Assembly: GCA_001574975.1 (NCBI GenBank)
Contig: KQ965857.1
Location: 62,001-126,000 of the forward strand
Reading direction: 5' to 3'
DNA length: 64,000 bases
Source of the DNA: Gonapodya prolifera JEL478
Taxonomy: Eukaryota > Monoblepharomycota > Monoblepharidomycetes > Monoblepharidales > Gonapodyaceae
Position numbers and translations under genes: made by a program. The notes under the pieces were generated by a model, which saw nothing but the letters and a program-made list of their open reading frames with translations, did not search any database and was not told where the DNA came from. Each line of letters opens with the position of its first letter. Position 1 is the stretch's first letter. This document shows positions 12,692 through 24,542 of the stretch, in pieces.

Positions 12692-15231
12692 TCAAAAGCC
12701 CCTTCCTTTCGCTGCTTTCAGTGCATCAACCATGAGCCGATAGTCGTCCTCTCCAACCGCCTTTCGGACTACTCGCAGAATGTTGGTAACTCTCTCCACA
12801 TCACCTCGTCCCGCGAATGTTCGCACAAGAGTTTCTGCGAGATCACGGTCCCGTCGCTCAAAATGTTCTGGGATCGCTTTTCTCCAAGTGGTAAATGCAC
12901 GGTCGACATAGTCCTCTTCTGCACCCGTGGAATCCAGCATGGCAGTCACACACAAATGAATAACGTCAAAATCTGTACGGCTTCGAGCATGGTCAAAAGA
13001 ATTCGAGGGAATATTTGAAAGGTAGGCCTCGGCAATAGCAAGACCCCATTTCCCATTTCGAGCCTTTGCAGCACACTCCGACGCTGCAAGAAAACTCTCG
13101 AGGTTGCCCGTTTCCATGACTTTAGAGTAGAGGTCATTTGTCGGAATAGTTTCAAACACGCGGAAGCCTCCTTCGGGATCGCCAGAACGTAGGTGCAGCA
13201 AAATGGCCAAGGTTAAAGCCGAACTCGGAAGGGGATGCGACCCAGTCCCCAGACGAGGCGCCGAAACCGAGAGAGGATGTATAGGATCCAGTCGAGATGT
13301 CATCCATCCCACCAACGCACTATCGAGAGCGAGCAGGTAGTCTCGGGGGGAGAACGATGCCGCTCCAGAAATGTATGCAAACATTTTTAATGTTGTGTAA
13401 GGAATAGAATCTTTTGTACGCGAAATCAAGCACATAAATGCGAGAACACGCGGCCAGTCCGGTCTCGGTGATGCGCGGAGGAAAGATTCCAAGATTGGAA
13501 GGTAAAATAATTGGGGGATTGAGGGGGACGACTCCGAAAGCCAGTGTTTCAGAAGCAGAGTTGCGAGATCCACATTGCCGTTTCGCGCACAGAAATTGGC
13601 AACTTGTTGCAAACAACCCTTTGAAGAATGATGTTGAACAAGGAACGCCAACCACACAAAGCAAGTTTTATCTCACCTCAGAAAGTGGACCCTTCACGCC
13701 AGTCCTCCAAATATCGTTTACAACAGAAGGAACATTGTGCTTCGCAACTTGAACAAGAGCTGTCTCTATGACCTCCTTCCTTTTCACCCAAGGCCATGAT
13801 CTTGTCCACGAAACAGCCTTGGCGACCATGTCGGCACACTTGACCGTTTCTTTTCTTGGCAGACCTGGTAAACCTTCGTCCCGCTGAGCCTCATGCAGTG
13901 AAAGAGGCATCAGTGACGAAATCAATTGAACAATTGGAAGGTGAAAAGAAACATCGAGTTTGCCCTTGTGTTTAACTGTGGAGCTAGATTCTACCAAGGA
14001 GCTCAAGCGATTGAATGCGGTCTCGAGCAACTGGAGGTGTAAAGGTGAAGGAATGGAAAGCGAAGCATCTACATCGGCTTGTCCTCCAGATACCAATATC
14101 ACACCCGACGCCTCACGAGCCTGGCAGATGACATCGTAAATAGCCAAGAATGGATCTGTGACAGCTTCTGCAGGCGGAAAAGAGGCGAGGATATCGTTTA
14201 TGGCGGCCACATTAAAATCCGGAAGGCACGCCTGCATTGGCGAAGCACAAAGGGCCGAAATGTGTGGGTATCAAAGCGAGGGCACAAAAAATTGGAAGAA
14301 GTTACCTCCAGAGCCAGCTTCACAGTTGGGAGGTCCAAATCGATTCCGTCTGCATCTCGAGCGCTCCGTATTATCCGCCCCGCCAGTTTGGAGCGACCAA
14401 GTATTCGGCAAGCAAAGAGGGCTGCCTTGAAGTGAACGACTGTCGGTGTTGCAGGATAAATCGGTTCAAACGTCGAGTCAATTTGTGTAGCGGTCGGCTG
14501 AGAAGCTTTCAAGTTTGAAAAATAGTGAGAACAAGGGTCCCAATATCGAATTCCAGAAGGCGCTCACTGTTGTTAAGTCCTAACAACTCAAAATCACGAA
14601 ACGAGTCCTCGGGTCGCTCTTCATAAACACCCTTCCAAAAGTGGAACAGAAGTCGCCTGCTGAGCAATTCCGCCCGACGTTCCGGCGTTTGCAATGTTTT
14701 GATCTCGAAAGGAATTCGAGATCCGCTTGGAGAAGGGTTTGCAGTGGGGACGACTCTCTCCAATTTCTTGCCAAGCTCCGGTACCATATTGATGTTCACA
14801 AGTTCCCGGTATGCCGTTAAAACGTTGTACAAATGGACGCCGATCATCTGTTGCGCGGTGGCAGGGTTCAATTTGCTTGTGGAATCCGTGTTCCCATCAC
14901 GATCACCCTGGGGAGGATCACTGGTAAAGAATGTAAGGTCGGTCTTCTTGGGACTCGCGGTGTCGAGAGATATCGGCTGAGAGGAAAAAAGAACTGGTGG
15001 GCTGTAGCCATCGCCAGAAGAAAGCGGGGAGATCTTTGGTGTAGGATTTGGAGGTGAATTTGGTGGGTTCCATGGATTGATGGGTACGGAATGGTTGCCA
15101 GAAACGGATGCTTGAAGAAGTAGTCTTGTAGCTTGCGCCAAAGCGCGGCCAGGTCGCATCTCGATCCACAAGACAATACTGTGAAACGTTCTTTCTGCAA
15201 TAACCCGGCACCACTCATTTGGCCACAACAT
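12692..15231 (-). CDS. Hypothetical alpha-helical protein, possibly pentatricopeptide-like
   Basis: This is a multi-exon gene read from the ATG at 15231 to the stop at 12692. The main coding blocks lie at about 15231-14515, 14500-14240, 14237-13670 and 13657-12692. The protein (roughly 750 residues) is mostly predicted helix with regularly spaced Leu/Ala-rich segments. Examples are LATLLLKHWLSESSPSIPQLF and YTTLKMFAYISGAASFSPRDY. This spacing resembles degenerate fungal PPR/TPR proteins of mitochondrial gene expression. I could not match a specific family, and the similarity is impressionistic. The exon junctions near 14510 and 13660 are not resolved. It lies between ATP23 and the C2H2 gene, all on the minus strand. 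Confidence 0.6.
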
Positions 15232-15436
15232 CGTTCCTCAAGCCTGTATTCGGGATTAGACATTTTAGTGACTTTGTCGTACTCTAAAGAGGCATTTTAA
15301 GTAGAAAACAGCAAAGATTTTACAAATCCGAGATCTTTATGTATTCAGAAAATCCTTCAAACAACACTCAACCACAACTAAGAAATGAAATCTCATCTTT
15401 GAAAACACGCAACTCTCCAAGAACCAACGAAAGGCT

Positions 15437-17152
15437 TCACTGCGCGGCAGTTTCAGCATTATCAACTCCCTCAGTCTCAACATCCATCTTATCAGCGCCT
15501 TCCTGATCCGCTGGCCCCTCTTCGCCGCCGTCATCAGATTTGGAGCCCTTTCCCGATTTGCCACCTCGAGGCTTCACAACGCCCTTGAGTTTGGCGCCCC
15601 TCGCTCTTCCACGGCCGCCTTTTCCTCCACGACCACGACCACGACCGTTCCTTTCCAGGGCCTCTGCTGCCAGCGCAAGGTCGTAGAGACTTGCAAGTTG
15701 CCCGCCGGACGTGGGAGACCCCGGTGTAGTGGGTTCGCCGTTGTTGTCATCCTCCTCGCCCTCGCCCTGGCCTTCATCAACAGTGTCATCCTTCTCGACG
15801 GGATCGGCAGGCGGCTCGATCTTGAGGGAGGGCACAGGTGGGGCCGAAGCGCTCGAAGGCTCCGCTTCCTCAGGGGCCACCTCCGCTGGCTTAGGCTCGC
15901 TACTCGGAGAGGCAGCAGCCTGCTTTGCGGCTTTCGCTTTCATCTTTGGGGGACCGGGCATCTGAATCGTCGTTGCAACTTGCTCCATCACATCGGGTGA
16001 GAGCGCAGCCGTTATGTTGGCAAGGGTCTGCTCGATGACTGCCTGATCCACTTGTTGTTGCTGAGCGGATTTTGCCCTTGACTTTTTGGGCTTCGGTGGC
16101 TGCTGCTGCATCTCCTGACCTGGCATAGAATCATCCATCATGCCTGGATGAGCGACCGCATTCGCAGCTGCGATCGCTGCAGAAGCGGCAGCAATGGCAT
16201 CCTCGGGGTTGGGGATAAGTCCGAACGGCATGCCAGGTGGCATGGCACCCGCCATCAAACCGGGGATGTTTGGGAGTACTCCGGGAGGAAGACCCATTCC
16301 GGCATTGTTTACACCGCCGTTGTTGGCAGTAGGTCCTCTGAACTTCCAGCAGGACCGAGATCGTGCATGACGGTGAAGGTGGTCAATCCTGAAATGAAAA
16401 GTGGCAGGATTATTACACGGTTACGTATCGCCAATAAGAGATGACATATTTCGACCAAAATATCGCAATTTTGTGTCGAACGGCTGGTGGGGACAACATG
16501 TGCACGTGCCTCCAAACCACATAACCCGCACTTCCCACTTCATAGCCAAGCGAGACACCCACCTTGTAAACCTCTTGCCACATGACTGGCACATAAGTGC
16601 GTCGCTTTCTTCGTGTCCTCTGCGATGCCTCTGCAGATCACCTTTCCTGTAGAAGGTCAAACTGCAGTTTGGGCACTGAAGCTTTTCGCGATCAGGGAAG
16701 TGGGTAGCAATATGAGTCTTCAAGTTGAATTTGCTATAAAACAGAAACGAGGAGATCAGAACACGTTTGATGACGATATGCGCCACTACGTACCGAGCGA
16801 AAGCCTGATCGCAGATGTGGCAAACGTACTCGGACCCGTTCCGCATGCATTCACCGCCAGGCGGCAAGAGAGCAGCAGCAATGCCCTCGACTGTGAGAGG
16901 ACCGTGTATCGGATCGTCCGGCGGTGCGCCAGGGAGGAACTGGCCGTTGGGGCCCATCGGAAACTGGGGTTGCGACATCTGCATCTTTGTGGCCGGATCC
17001 ATCTGGGCCAGCGCAAGCGGGCTGTAGAGGAAGAGAAGGGGATTAGGCTGCTGGTTCTGGCCCTGGCCCTGGTTCTGGCTCTGCTGCAGCTGGGGGTCGG
17101 TGTTTGCGGCGTCGTCCGGCTGAACCTCCTGTGCACCTTGCTGCGAGGACAT
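15437..17152 (-). CDS. C2H2 zinc-finger protein with Pro/Ala-rich and RGRG tail
   Basis: This is a probable DNA-binding regulator. The N-terminus after the ATG at 17152 is Gln/Asn/Pro-rich (QSQNQGQGQNQQPNP). It is followed by four zinc-finger units. The first begins CHICDQAF and is completed across an intron by the FNLKTHIATH segment. The second is CPNCSLTF...DLQRHRRGH. The third begins CQSCGKRF and is completed across a further intron by DHLHRHARSRSC. A final CWKF follows the His pair. The C-terminal 290 residues are low-complexity: a Met/Pro/Gly-rich start, Ala and Gln runs, an acidic GEGEEDDNNGE block and a basic GRGRGRGGKGGRGRARG block. Another ATG upstream (about 17190) would add about 15 residues. 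No specific target can be inferred. Confidence 0.85.
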
Positions 17153-17627
17153 CGTATCAGAAGCAGACTGTCTGCGGGAGTACGTGCGCATCCAGTATCC
17201 GTGGTCACGACCGAAGAGCGTGCGTTGACCGGAGCAGAAAAGTGTTGCTGCGGAGAGTCGTTGCTGCGCCCCATTCGTTTCGAAAGCGCTTTTTGCTTTT
17301 TTTCGGACAACATCCACAACATTCTTTCCTCTCACTAATGATGCCTGTCACACAACGTAATACGTAATTAATTTGTAAATCTGTAATTATGAGAAACCCC
17401 CGTTACCGAAACGGAGACCTGACCTCTTTCCACATTCAGCTTTCTTCATCAATGTGATTTGTGGTTTCATGTGTAGTGAGCCGTGGCTCTCGGAGCCTTG
17501 TGGTTCGAAAAGAGAGATGCTGTACCCGATCGGGATAAAACTAGTCCGGATAAACTCTGGAGTCGGTTGCCAACAGAAGCTTCCGGTCTCTGATTGGACA
17601 GAATTGACTTGTTGAATTGGTGGTCAA
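17153..17627. other. Divergent promoter region
   Basis: This separates the minus-strand C2H2 gene from the plus-strand phosphatase gene. It contains both 5' leaders and no recognised gene. Confidence 0.5.
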
Positions 17628-18649
17628 ATGGCGCCGTGAGTGTCCTAGCGTGCCGCGAGAGGCCGCCAAGGTGGGCAGAAGAGGGGGTTCGGGGTTCGTG
17701 ATTCTTGAATCAAATCTAAACTTCGGAATCCCGCTCTACCCCATCACATGACTTCTCAGATACATATGTACAGCCTGCGGGGGTCCCAAGTGCATGTATT
17801 GCGGGCACAACTGGAGGAAGTGGTGGACACGGGGGGGCTCCCGCTATCGTGGTCACGAAACCGATGTTGAAGGTCTTTATGGGACTTGGGTCACGGATAC
17901 GCTGCTTCTCATGAGTAGGCCAAGCACGAGGATTAACAGAGAGGTGCTTTTTTCTATCATTGAGAACTGCACGTTGGTTAACGTTCCGTTTCGGCCTTCG
18001 CTTCGGTGTCATAGTACTCCCTCCCAACTCGCCTTCACTCCTCTGGTTTGTTCTTTCATCGTGAACTTGTGGGGAGTCAATCTGAAAGACATTGTTGCGA
18101 AAGGTATTCGAGCGATTGTCTGTTTGCAAGAGGTGGGAGAGCACCCTTTCTGTGGCGACAACCTACAAGAATCGGGTCTATCATACATGCCCGACGAGTT
18201 CGAACGCGAAGGGATTAAATTCATCAATCCCTCGTGGGAGGATTTAAATGTGAGAATGGTCTCGATGTTCGACACAACCGTTTTCAACTGTAAAGATGAA
18301 ACGATTCACAGGTACCAACCGTGGAACACATGCTCAACGTCGTCAAGTTTATGTACGGCATTATCAGTGCGGGTGGCAAAGTTGCAGTCCACTGTCACGC
18401 CGGTGAGTTTGTAGTTGTTTCGGTTCCAGTAACTGCGGCTGGACATAAAATGCCGTCTGTGTAGGGCTTGGTCGTGCGGGACTTACTGGATGTTGCTATC
18501 TCTTGTACTCTGATTCGACGCAGACGAGTGAATCCGTGCTGGACCTGGTGCGTCGCAAACGGAGCTCGGGTACGGTCCAAAACGATAAACAAGAACAATT
18601 TCTGCGTGACTTTGAGGCGTTTGCACGGGCTGGCAAACCTCGATTATAG
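17628..18649 (+). CDS. PTPDC1-like dual-specificity protein phosphatase
   Basis: This is a cysteine-based protein phosphatase. Conserved blocks match the PTPDC1 family in order: a Cys-containing N-terminus (CTACGGPKCMYC), YGTWVTDTLLLMSRPST, IRAIVCLQEVGEHPFCGD, YMPDEFEREGIKF and the P-loop HCHAGLGR. The P-loop is split by an intron after HCHA. It gives the catalytic Cys and, six residues on, the phosphate-binding Arg. The usual Thr/Ser after that Arg is Ala (GRAG). The DLVRRKRS and EQFLRDFEAF segments follow. I propose a first exon of only eight coding bases (17628-17635, ATGGCGCC) spliced to 17760, because the frame is closed by a stop just upstream of 17760. In animals PTPDC1 is linked to cilia, which would suit a flagellated fungus; that link is inference. 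Confidence 0.85.
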
Positions 18650-18962
18650 GAGTGTTTTGGGGTCCTTCCAGGCGTCAAAAGCCTGTAACAGACGATTTGT
18701 AGTTCTTACACTTAGAATGTTCATATGATAGAAGCGTGCCATGAGCATAAAAAAGGTTCGAAAAATGGGTCCTTGGAGTGCATGACATGACATGACATGA
18801 GGGTGGGAGTCGGCGGAAGCGAGGCCTGATTTTCAATTTTGCTCTAGTACCCCGTGCGGACAACGTGATCGCCACACCTTTTTCCAATCACCGCCCTCCA
18901 CCACACGGAGTCATCTCACGGCTCTCTCATCACTCTGAACCTTTGCGCCCTTGCTTGGCCCG
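18650..18962. other. Intergenic region with a short pentamer repeat
   Basis: No gene was recognised. A small tandem repeat of catga lies at about 18780-18800. The remainder is presumably the 3' end of the phosphatase gene and the promoter of the next gene. Confidence 0.5.
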
Positions 18963-20482
18963 ATGTTGACCCGCAGGTCATCTGTTGTCGGCATCAGCGA
19001 CACTTCGCCCAGCCGTGCGCACCTGACAGTGCCTGAGCCCTCGTTACGACCAAATACACTCGGCTCGAACTCGGATCCGTCCGACCTGAATGCGATGTTG
19101 ATCGATGCGGTCGAAACCGGAAACCGTGTAGCATGCGGGCGGGTATTGGGTGAAGGCGCCGATCCGAATGCCCGGAAAAAAGTGACGGTGAACGTAAGGC
19201 TTCCCATTCGAAGGCTGTGGGGTGAGGGCGGAGTTCAGATCGAGAGCGATACTCGGTTCGGGGAATCTGCCCTCTGTATTGCCATCAGGGATGGTAGGGA
19301 AGATATCGTCAGAGTTTTGCTGCAAAACGGTGAGCAATGCGCGATTGTGAGACGGGAGGGCGAAAGAGTGTCTGGGGTTTCGTTTGAGAGAATATGCTAA
19401 TTTTCACCAACCCCGTTTTACCAGACGAAATCGAACCAAATGCCCCCATTGAGTGGCGAATTGTGGACTCGGCGGTGAAATGGACCAGGGAATTGTGGGA
19501 CGCCAAGAAAGGTTGGGCCGCTGACCCCGACCGGAAGCTTCGATTTGAGTCTGCGCTGGACTTTGCCCTCTTCTCGGGTTCGCGCCCCTTCAATCCTCGC
19601 GGAGGCCACATATTTTTCGACAACCCTCAGCCTACCGACGTCCTCTCTGACGTTCGGAGCCTTACTCCATCCATCGGCGTCGTCACCCTCCTCCTCCAAC
19701 ATGGCGCGCACGTCAGCGAAAAGAGCGTGGACGCTGCGTCGAGCCTGTCCGACCCAGCGTTTTTGGATCTTCTTCGTCGACATCTTCAGGACCCGTTGAA
19801 GCCTACCGCGGGCCGCAGACCTGTCAGCGTCTACGACCCACCCCCGCCTGGGATGACCAAGGCCGAAGAGAGCGTGGAAAGCGCCCTCTCTGCCGACCAT
19901 TTCACCGAGCTCTATTCCAAAATCAACAGCTTGCAAAGGGCAGTGAAGGATAAGGAAAACCGGATCGCGGAGTTGGAATCGGAACGTCGTATCCGAAACA
20001 CGCAGGTTGCAGAATTGGAGGGCAAAGTTACCGGTCTTTCTTCGGTCATTGATCAGTTGAAGAAGCAGATGTCCGCGGAGGAAGAGGGCAGAGTGCGAAC
20101 CGTCACTTTGCCTTTTGACCCCCAACCTGGAAGCTCCGCCAATGAGATCCGACTGGTTGCTGGTGATCTTATTCTGGTGCGACGTCAGTTCTCAGACGGT
20201 TGGGCATATGGCCACAATCTCGTCACTGCGATGGAAGGCTTTTTCCCACTCGAATCATCTCCTTCTGATGATCCCAAGGAGCCTTTCATATTCCCAACGC
20301 GTGTGGCTTCGCGTGATGTCCGGATGCCCACGTTGAGTATCGTGCCACCACAGTCACCAGACGGATCAGCACCGAGCAACGGAGGCATTGTGGGAGCGGT
20401 GTTGAAAAGGGCGCAGAGTGCAAGAGCACGAGTGAGGAAGGCTTCGGTTACAACCGCTGCAGCTGCTGGTGTGACAGCTTGA
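18963..20482 (+). CDS. Ankyrin / coiled-coil / SH3 protein
   Basis: This is a probable cytoplasmic scaffold. Exon 1 (ATG at 18963) has ankyrin-type units: LIDAVETGNRVACGRVLGEG, and ALCIAIRDGREDIVRVLLQNG near its end. After an intron (from about 19331 to 19423) comes another ankyrin-like unit with VVTLLLQHGA. A heptad-rich coiled coil follows at about 19900-20090 (KINSLQRAVKDKENRIAELE, ending near VIDQLKKQM). Then there is an SH3 domain (TLPFDPQ, EIRLVAGDLILV, SDGWAYGHN, GFFPLE) that should bind proline-rich partners. The C-terminal 80 residues are disordered. The order ankyrin, coiled coil, SH3 is clear. The biological role is not. Confidence 0.8.
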
Positions 20483-20703
20483 ACTTTTCGGGTGAACATT
20501 CCTTAAGTCAGACATCTCGGTAATTTCTCTCGTGTGCGAACTCTTAAGCTTTTTGTTTCGTCGTGAATGTTTTCTATAAATGCAGTTCCTTAGTGTAAAC
20601 CAAGATGAATTTGGAGAACTAAACCTTTACTGCTTAGGACAAAGTGACTCTTGCCTGGTGAGCTGAGCGGGTTGAGTGACGTCCTCCACCGAAAACGGAA
20701 CTC

Positions 20704-22479
20704 ATGGAAGAAGGAAAGACCACGGGGACTCCATCCGCGACGCGGCTCCCCACATCTGGGTTCATCACCATCAACGTGGGAGGAAGGATATTCCAGTGGG
20801 TTGAAGATGCTCGTAGCAAAGCGAGTCGATGAGTCCGGTCAAGCATCAAATGGCTGTACTGGCAAATGAAAGGGCATACGGTGCAGTTGTTCTACTTCTG
20901 TGGTGTGTTCAATGTGAATCGGAGCACGTTGGGGGGAACTCTGAACACAATCCGTGGAAGAAGGCTTGCGTCCCTTGGAGCGTGCGAGCTAACTTGAGAT
21001 TGAAACTTTCTTAATCAAACTTCGTGCAGTACTACCGTCGAAACCCTCAAGAATGGCGGGGGACCGTCGTCCTCCACCTATGCGCTACGAAATTCTTTCA
21101 GAGTTTCTAGGCAACGTTCCTTCTCCGCTGACGCCGCTCTCTTTGATGGGGTGGGCGGTCTTACAACAACATTTGCAGCGAAGCCCCCTCCTGGTGCTCG
21201 TCAACAAGTGGGGAAGGTTTCGCTTGCATCCCACCCACCAGTGCAAACATTCTTTTCGGCCCTGTTTGATCCCACTCGATTCTCCGGACCTCCCACTGTA
21301 GATGCGGAAGGACGATTGTTCCTAGATCGGGATGGCGATGTGTTCGAGTATGTTCTGCGGTATCTCCGAACGGGCAAGATCTTCTCTGATGAGGAGGACG
21401 GGAGCGACGACGAAATGGACTCTGGGGCGTATGAAAGTGAAGACAGTGAAGAGGGCGAGGAAACACACGAATGGGCTCCGGGGGACGAGATTGGCAGAAC
21501 ACCCCCGAGCAGCCCACGTCTACCGATTGAAAGCAGAAACACCTCGGTAACATCCCCACGTTCAGTTGGATTGGAGGCAGCGCAGCAAGTGAGTTTAAAC
21601 GGTGTTCTCAAACACTTTCGTGGATCGGTGGCGGCTCTCGACTCGGTGATTCATGGAATTTCTGTTCACCGTCAGACTCGCTCTACACCATCTGTGATGT
21701 CCCGCTCCCATTCCGATTCACATCCGACGGTCGAGGCTGGTGGTTCTTCGCAACATGACACCAGCGAAGCGACCTCGAGCGTTTCTCCACCTACCGGAAC
21801 TCGACCGACAGCAACTGTCGCCGCGTCGTCATCGCGTGGAAATGCCAATCCGCCGAGCTCATCAGCTGGCCACGCTCTCCGCACGCTTGCCACGCTTCCT
21901 CTCCCCATACCCCGTGGTCCCACCAATATCCCGTCTTCGTCGTCTCATCCAATACAATCGGCTCATTCCCCACCGTCGGGTTCAGGAACCTTGAGCCCCC
22001 CGCCTCGAGTAACACGACCCTTATCCGCACCCACTTCCCACGCGGCCCCTCCCACCGCTGTGCCCGGGTCGTTACGCTCAAATCACGCGAGAGGTCAAAG
22101 CTTCTCAGCGGGCGGCGCAGCAGTAACTCAGGCCCAGCGCTCTCAGCGGACAAGCTCTCGAAAGTCACTGCGCGGACGGACTTCTGTGACAACTTCGGCT
22201 GCTTCTGGCCATAACGTAACAGACAGCCCATCGACGGGCTCTTTTCCGACCTCCTTGCTTCTCAAAGTGAAAGCTGAAGGAAGTTTTTTCGCACTCGACA
22301 ATCTGGTGGAAAAATGCGAACGAATCGTGGAGAGGAGGAAGAGAGAAAAGGAAGACCGAGAAGTAGCAAAAGAAGTCGTGGAATACAGAACGGTGGACTT
22401 GACGGATGTGAGTGGGATCTCTGCGATGTCTGCTCGCCTGCTGATCAAAATGTTGTTGTTTTCCTCCGGCATGTCTTGA
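20704..22479 (+). CDS. KCTD-like BTB (T1) domain protein
   Basis: Exon 1 from the ATG at 20704 reads into FITINVGGRIF, the start of a potassium-channel-tetramerisation-type BTB fold. After a 240-base intron (about 20789-21028) the domain resumes with TTVETLKNG. A Ser/Arg-rich insertion of some 45 residues follows. The domain ends in FFSALFDP, DAEGRLFLDRDGDVFEYVLRYLRTGKI. The insertion inside the T1 fold is unusual. After it comes an acidic DEEDGSDDEMDS block, a long Ser/Thr/Pro-rich linker and a charged helix near ERIVERRKREKEDREVAKEVVEYR. KCTD proteins commonly oligomerise and recruit Cullin-3; that role is inferred. The 3' end is uncertain: splicing at a GTGAGT near 22408 would bypass the stop at 22479 and could extend the protein to about 22748. 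Confidence 0.75.
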
Positions 22480-23041
22480 AACCAAAGGACGACTTTCTGA
22501 ACCAAACCCACTTGAATCCCCCGCACACCCACACACCATCTGTCCCCTGGATCCTCCATTCGATTGTTCCAACCGAAACTACACTGTGGACTTGCCGTAT
22601 CTGCTTTGGTGGCACTTTTGTTCCCCTTGAGAAACGCGCGGATAACAGGGCGCCGTGGCAAGTCCCCGGTCGATGTGGTCATTCTACGGGTGCACTCGTG
22701 ACCCTCCGAGGGACCAAAGCTGTCATGGTCAGACGGAAGGGAGCGTGATGCACAGCATAGTTTGCGTAAATGGTAGATGAGTTTGATTCTACGACGTCTG
22801 AAATAAATCGTAAATCTCAAAGTAAATAATCTCGTCGAAGGTATTTAAGCTTGAAAAGTTGCAGCATTTCGGTTCTTGTAAGTCCTTCATCCAACTAAAT
22901 CTACGTATTTGTGACACACGATGGCATAACAAATTCAATTGCAATACGCCGTTATCATACATAATTTAAATTGCACGGGTTGCGGTTATCTGGTGTCGTC
23001 ACAATCGACGTCGACCTCGCAACTCTTACCAAGGACACGGC
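22480..23041. other. Convergent intergenic region, possibly including a last KCTD exon
   Basis: An open plus-strand segment at about 22488-22748 (RICFGGTF, PGRCGHSTG) could be an alternative last exon of the KCTD gene. The remainder to 23041 is AT-rich, and nothing was recognised in it. Confidence 0.4.
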
Positions 23042-24472
23042 TCACGAATGTTCTTGCTTCAGACCAAACACCTCTTCCCACCACTTCTGCTCGCGCACTT
23101 CTGTAATCTTCTTGGGTGCTCCGCCACCAAACCAATCACGGTCACCCGCCCTCTTACGCTTGGTTCCTCCATTGGCCATGCGTGCTTGAAGATGCCTCCA
23201 CCCTGTGTCCTTGCCAAAGTCGACATATTCAATTTCAATCTGGTGTAATGGAGCAGCCTCGCCCAAGTACTGTTCGCGGCGTCCAATCATCACATCTCTT
23301 AGTCGCTTCTGACTTGCAACTCTGAGCTCTGCGATAAATTCTTCATCTGCACCGTTCGCCTTCTCCCCTTCGATATACTGCTGCATTATCAGTGCCTCTG
23401 GTTCCTCCGATGGTTGGCCACATCCCCCTCTTGTTTTAGTTTTTTTATTGTTTCTTGAGCTCCAGTGCTTTTTTCGCTTCACTGAGCTTTTTGGAACGTT
23501 GCTTCTTCGACCCTACAAGATTCACCGCGACGGGAGAAGCAGGGCTCGTAAACATGCTAGGACCCAGTCCCTATTTGAAGGCAATGTTCATGAGTCAACC
23601 AAGCGGTAAATACACCTTCCAGAACCTACATTGATTCCCTGATGGGTTCAAAGGGGAGCGATGAAAAGAAATGAGATAAACCATGAAGAAAAGGTTCCTT
23701 TCATTATGCAACAGAGCCCTCACCTTAGAAAGCTGCCATGAATCAAATACTTCCTTTGTAATGTGCTTGTAATCTCCGTGGAAACCTTGCTGGAACAGAT
23801 ATCTCCATGGCTTGTTCCCGGTCCCCTCGTCACAAATCCAAGCAAGAGCCTGAAGATGAGGCATAGCATTTGGTGGGAAAGATCGCTTCAACATCGCCGG
23901 TGTGCGGTCGGATTGAGTTGCGGGCGCGTCCTAATTCACGTCACCAGCTGGAATAGACGAAAACATACCCCAGAGAAAAAAACCTCACACCACTTCCTAC
24001 GTCAAACGCAGTATCTTGCTCTGATTTCGCTGGCGAAGACATTTCGTCATCTGGTGATTCCTCTTCTTTGATGGGATCGGTGGCTTCTTCGAGAGAGACC
24101 TTTTCGATTTGGAATGGGAAGTTGGTTGGCGAAACGGCGCGCTGGAATTCACTATTGTGCGGTCTCATCATATCCCTCATTTATCAGTGACCGGTATGAA
24201 TGTGCGACACGTGCGCAACAGGTTCGGTGACTCCTCCCTCTCGGCTGGTCTGGCCGTTCACTCATATTTTCACTTTGGGCGAGCTCGCAGCGGGCCCTCA
24301 CCAGACTTACTTTGATCGCCGATAAATCCTCCTCGTCGTCATCAGCCAGATAAAAATCCAGATCAAGCGGTCTTTGGAACCGGCGCTGCACCGTTTCGAA
24401 GTCACAGCTCTTGTCGCATATTTCACATATTGAGAGCAAATGAGGCACCGCTTCCGGTGGAAAGTCTTCCAT
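23042..24472 (-). CDS. Hypothetical, probably nuclear protein with a duplicated FPPxAxPHL motif
   Basis: Four exons can be followed from the ATG at 24472. Exon 1 contains PPEAVPHLLSICEICDKS and an acidic ADDDEEDLSAIK stretch. Exon 2 is charged (KEEESPDDEMSS). Exon 3 contains FPPNAMPHLQALAWICDEG and WRYLFQQGFHGDYKHI. The last exon (starting near 23512) opens with a very basic, NLS-like run (VPKSSVKRKKHWSSRNNKK). It continues with EEFIAELRVASQKRLRDVMI and ends DWFGGGAPKKITEV to LKQEHS. The motif FPPxAxPHL...ICD occurs once in exon 1 and again in exon 3, suggesting an internal duplication. I do not recognise the family. Total length is about 350 residues. Confidence 0.65.
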
Positions 24473-24542
24473 TGGCGTTTGGGTGCAAGGGTGAGAGAGC
24501 ACAGACTCATTCCCAAGCGCTCGTGGTCAATCCACCAAAACA

